Below, piece by piece: positions 62,294-64,000 of a stretch of DNA of 64,000 bases. Numbering within the stretch: position 1 is the stretch's first letter; each line of letters starts with the position of its first letter. The notes beneath the pieces were generated by a model. The model made no database searches. It had not been told where the DNA came from and saw nothing but the letters and a program-made list of their open reading frames with translations. Origin of the DNA: JAYOEY01 sp038116945 (lineage in GTDB: Bacteria > Pseudomonadota > Alphaproteobacteria > MPNO01 > UBA2964); contig JAYOEY010000007.1 in the NCBI GenBank assembly GCA_038116945.1, positions 1 through 64,000 of the forward strand, written 5' to 3'. A program made the position numbers and the translations under genes.

Positions 62294-62817
62294 GCCGTTC
62301 TTTCTCCGGGCCGTCGCAGCGCGGCATAGGCAGCAAACACCGCCATCGCGCCCGAGGCGAGAAAATTATAGCCCGCCAGCGAAATCCCGAACAGCGACCA
62401 GGGCGCCTCGTCGCAGCGGACGACCGGCGCGTTCATCAGGTTGCGGCGCAGCTCCTCCAGCGTTTCGCCCGAGGCGAGGCCGGTGCAGCTGTTCGGCCCC
62501 TGGATCAGCCCGTACTCGACGCCGGCATGGTAGAAACCCACCCCGGCGGTGATCGCGAAGGCCAGGGCGGTGAGGCCCAGAAGCCCGCGCCGCACCGCGA
62601 ACGGCATCGGCGCCAGAAAACCCATGCCGCTGATAATGACGATGGCGGCGTGCGGCCAGCGCTGCGTCAGGCAGAGAGGGCAGGGCGCAAGGTCGGCAAA
62701 GAACTGGAAGGCGAATGCGCCGAGCAGCAAGGCGATCGCCATGACCTTGCAGATGGCGTGCGCGACCTGGATGTTGAGCGCGGCCCGAAAGAGCAATCCG
62801 GCGGAAACAGTCTGCAT
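62290..62817 (-). CDS. dsbB: Disulfide bond formation protein B
   Basis: Reoxidises DsbA and passes electrons to ubiquinone. It is 175 aa with four TM segments. The first Cys pair is PCPLCLTQRWPH; the second is one Cys in NSCTG and one in VRCDEAPW. It starts 22 nt downstream of the YqaA-family stop and is coupled to coq7. Confidence 0.9.
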   Translation of the reverse strand: MQTVSAGLLFRAALNIQVAHAICKVMAIALLLGAFAFQFFADLAPCPLCLTQRWPHAAIVIISGMGFLAPMPFAVRRGLLGLTALAFAITAGVGFYHAGVEYGLIQGPNSCTGLASGETLEELRRNLMNAPVVRCDEAPWSLFGISLAGYNFLASGAMAVFAAYAALRRPGERTA

Positions 62818-62839
62818 GGACCGGTCCCGGCCCGGCGCC

Positions 62840-63421
62840 TCAGAGAAGCGCCTTCAGGGCGACGAAGCCGCCAATCAGCAGGACGCAGAATATAATCGTG
62901 AGAAGCCCGAGCCGTTTCTCGATGAACTGGCGGATCGGCGGGCCGAGCCAGTACAGCAGGCCGGCGACCAGGAAAAAGCGGAGACCGCGCGACACGAGCG
63001 ACGAAATCGTGAAGGTCCAGATATCGAGCTGCGTGACGCCGCTCGCGATGGTGATGACCTTGTACGGGAACGGCGTCACGCCGAACACGAACACGATCCA
63101 CGCGCCCCAGTCGTTGTAATGCGACTGGAAGTCCACGAACTTGTCGGCATATCCGTAGAAATCGAGCAGCGGCTTGCCGAGCCCTTCATACAGGAACAGG
63201 CCGATCGCATAGCCGAAAAGACCGCCCAGAACGGACGCGACGGTGCACACGAAGGCAAGATGCAGCCATTTCGTGCGCGTCGCCAGCACCATGGCAATCA
63301 GGAGTACGTCCGGCGGGATCGGGAAAAACGAACTTTCGATGAACGAGATGATTGCCAACGCCCAGACGGCGTCGGGGCGCGCGGACAGCGCCATTACCCA
63401 ATCATAGCAGCGTCTTAGCAA
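62840..63421 (-). CDS. YqaA/DedA-like (SNARE-associated/VTT domain) membrane protein
   Basis: A 193-aa inner-membrane protein of the YqaA family. Features are LLRRCYDWVMALSARPDAVWAL at the N-terminus, SFIESSFFPIPPDVLLI, and FGVTPFPYKVITIASG. The TTG at 63421 has GGAGA 8 nt upstream and gives the family N-terminus; ATG at 63394 would remove nine conserved residues. It is probably a lipid or envelope homeostasis protein; the role is unknown. Confidence 0.86.
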   Translation of the reverse strand: MLRRCYDWVMALSARPDAVWALAIISFIESSFFPIPPDVLLIAMVLATRTKWLHLAFVCTVASVLGGLFGYAIGLFLYEGLGKPLLDFYGYADKFVDFQSHYNDWGAWIVFVFGVTPFPYKVITIASGVTQLDIWTFTISSLVSRGLRFFLVAGLLYWLGPPIRQFIEKRLGLLTIIFCVLLIGGFVALKALL

Positions 63422-63520
63422 GGAAAGGTCTCCGGGTCCCCGACGGCAATGCTGTTTGGTAACAGTCCAATTGCGTCGCTGCAACAACATTCAGTTTGCA
63501 ACCGGACAATCCACCGAATG

Positions 63521-63548
63521 TTGACCGGCCGAACGCGCGCACTATGAT
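63521..63548 (+). promoter_or_regulatory. Sigma-70-type promoter of tRNA-Leu
   Basis: TTGACC (63521-63526), a 16-nt spacer and TATGAT (63543-63548) lie 12 nt before the tRNA. It is the clearest housekeeping promoter in the window. Confidence 0.75.
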
Positions 63549-63560
63549 CGCGTTCGGCTG

Positions 63561-63647
63561 GCCCCTGTGGCGGAACTGGTAGACGCGGCAGACTCAAAAT
63601 CTGTTGTCCTTGCGGACGTGGGAGTTCGAGTCTCCCCGGGGGCACCA
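63561..63647 (+). tRNA. tRNA-Leu(CAA)
   Basis: 87 nt with the CCA end encoded. The acceptor arm pairs GCCCCTG with CGGGGGC. The anticodon stem is GCAGA/TCTGT around loop CTCAAAA, giving anticodon CAA. A long variable arm follows, as in class II tRNAs, and the T loop is GTTCGAGTC. It reads UUG codons. Confidence 0.95.
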
Positions 63648-63721
63648 GCTCATCATCTCACCCTGATTGCTTTTCCAGTCTAGGAGCGGGCGGATTAAGA
63701 TTGCGTTAGTCGGCGGCCGGG

Positions 63722-64000
63722 CTAACGCCAGCAGCCGATCTGCGCGACGAACGTTTCCGCCGTCGCCATGAGCTGATTTTCATCGAGCTGATCGCCGGCC
63801 TTTTCCATGGCGATCGGGATCTTGTGCTTTCTGAGAAAATCCATCGCGACAGGCAGCCGGATTCCGAATCCCAGATCGGTAATCAGCTTGCCGGTCGAGG
63901 CATAGACGCCGGGAGAATTCACCTTGGCGACGACGACTCCGGCGATCCGTCCGCTCGAATCCAGGATCGGGCCGCCCGAATTGCCGCGGCGGACATCTAT
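63722..64000 (-). CDS. Trypsin-like serine protease domain protein, N-terminal part outside the window
   Basis: The C-terminal 92 residues of a gene that continues past base 64000. The segment RRGNSGGPILDSSGRIAG carries the catalytic Ser of the trypsin-like/DegP-type fold, followed by VVVAKVNSPGVYASTGK. The rest is a short helical tail ending IGCWR. No PDZ domain follows, so it is not a DegP with the usual C-terminus. Confidence 0.85.
   Translation of the reverse strand: MDVRRGNSGGPILDSSGRIAGVVVAKVNSPGVYASTGKLITDLGFGIRLPVAMDFLRKHKIPIAMEKAGDQLDENQLMATAETFVAQIGCWR

Overview
The window is high-GC DNA that looks like a chromosomal segment of an alphaproteobacterium, probably Rhodospirillales-like. 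The evidence is the gene set: a CpdR-type response regulator, a TIGR02302/DUF4175 giant membrane protein, DUF2125, a COQ7-type ubiquinone hydroxylase, MetX-MetW, FtsE-FtsX next to a zinc-finger/DUF3426 protein, and argH-(small lipoprotein)-lysA. This is inferred from gene content and order only. Genes are tightly packed, many stop/start codons overlap by 1-4 nt, and GTG or TTG starts are common. I saw no transposase, phage gene or CRISPR array.

Layout. 1-6.0 kb: thiolase (5' cut by the window edge) and PhaB acetoacetyl-CoA reductase, then a GST, glyoxalase II, a methyltransferase and metX-metW. 6.1-9.0 kb: a coupled aromatic amino acid operon (chorismate mutase fused to a degenerate prephenate dehydratase/ACT region, a HisC-type aminotransferase, TyrA). 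9.0-18.5 kb: an RND efflux pair, DUF2125, a DMT exporter, ChaC, an FAH-family enzyme and a MATE pump. 18.5-26.3 kb: a class II (B12) ribonucleotide reductase with a cluster of DnaA-box-like 9-mers upstream, then plsC-ydcF-ftsX-ftsE, and on the other strand the zinc-finger gene, hpt and cpdR. 26.3-33.4 kb: TIGR02302, lysA-lptM-like-argH, TlpA, and an HxlR regulator divergent from a GFA-family enzyme across a perfect 16-bp inverted repeat. 33.3-38.1 kb: an amidohydrolase, 3-hydroxybutyryl-CoA dehydrogenase, etfA, etfB and a twin-TM protein.

The accessory-looking part is 38.1-61.7 kb. It holds a coupled operon (BenE-like transporter, LLM flavin oxidoreductase, molybdenum-hydroxylase large subunit, DUF4743/NUDIX, AlkA-like glycosylase, esterase). 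It also holds a second lone molybdenum-hydroxylase large subunit, an SDR lacking its whole catalytic triad, an alpha/beta hydrolase, a complete molybdenum hydroxylase (S, M and L subunits) divergent from a UbiD-type decarboxylase, and a BisC/TorA-like molybdoenzyme with two cytochromes c. Four molybdoenzyme catalytic subunits lie within about 21 kb with no cofactor or chaperone gene in view. This is the best candidate for an undescribed aromatic or heteroaromatic catabolic system. A PEP-CTERM/LamG gene in this region carries a frameshift.

The end (61.7-64 kb) is housekeeping: coq7, dsbB, a YqaA-family membrane protein, a tRNA-Leu(CAA) with a clear promoter, and the 3' end of a trypsin-like protease gene.
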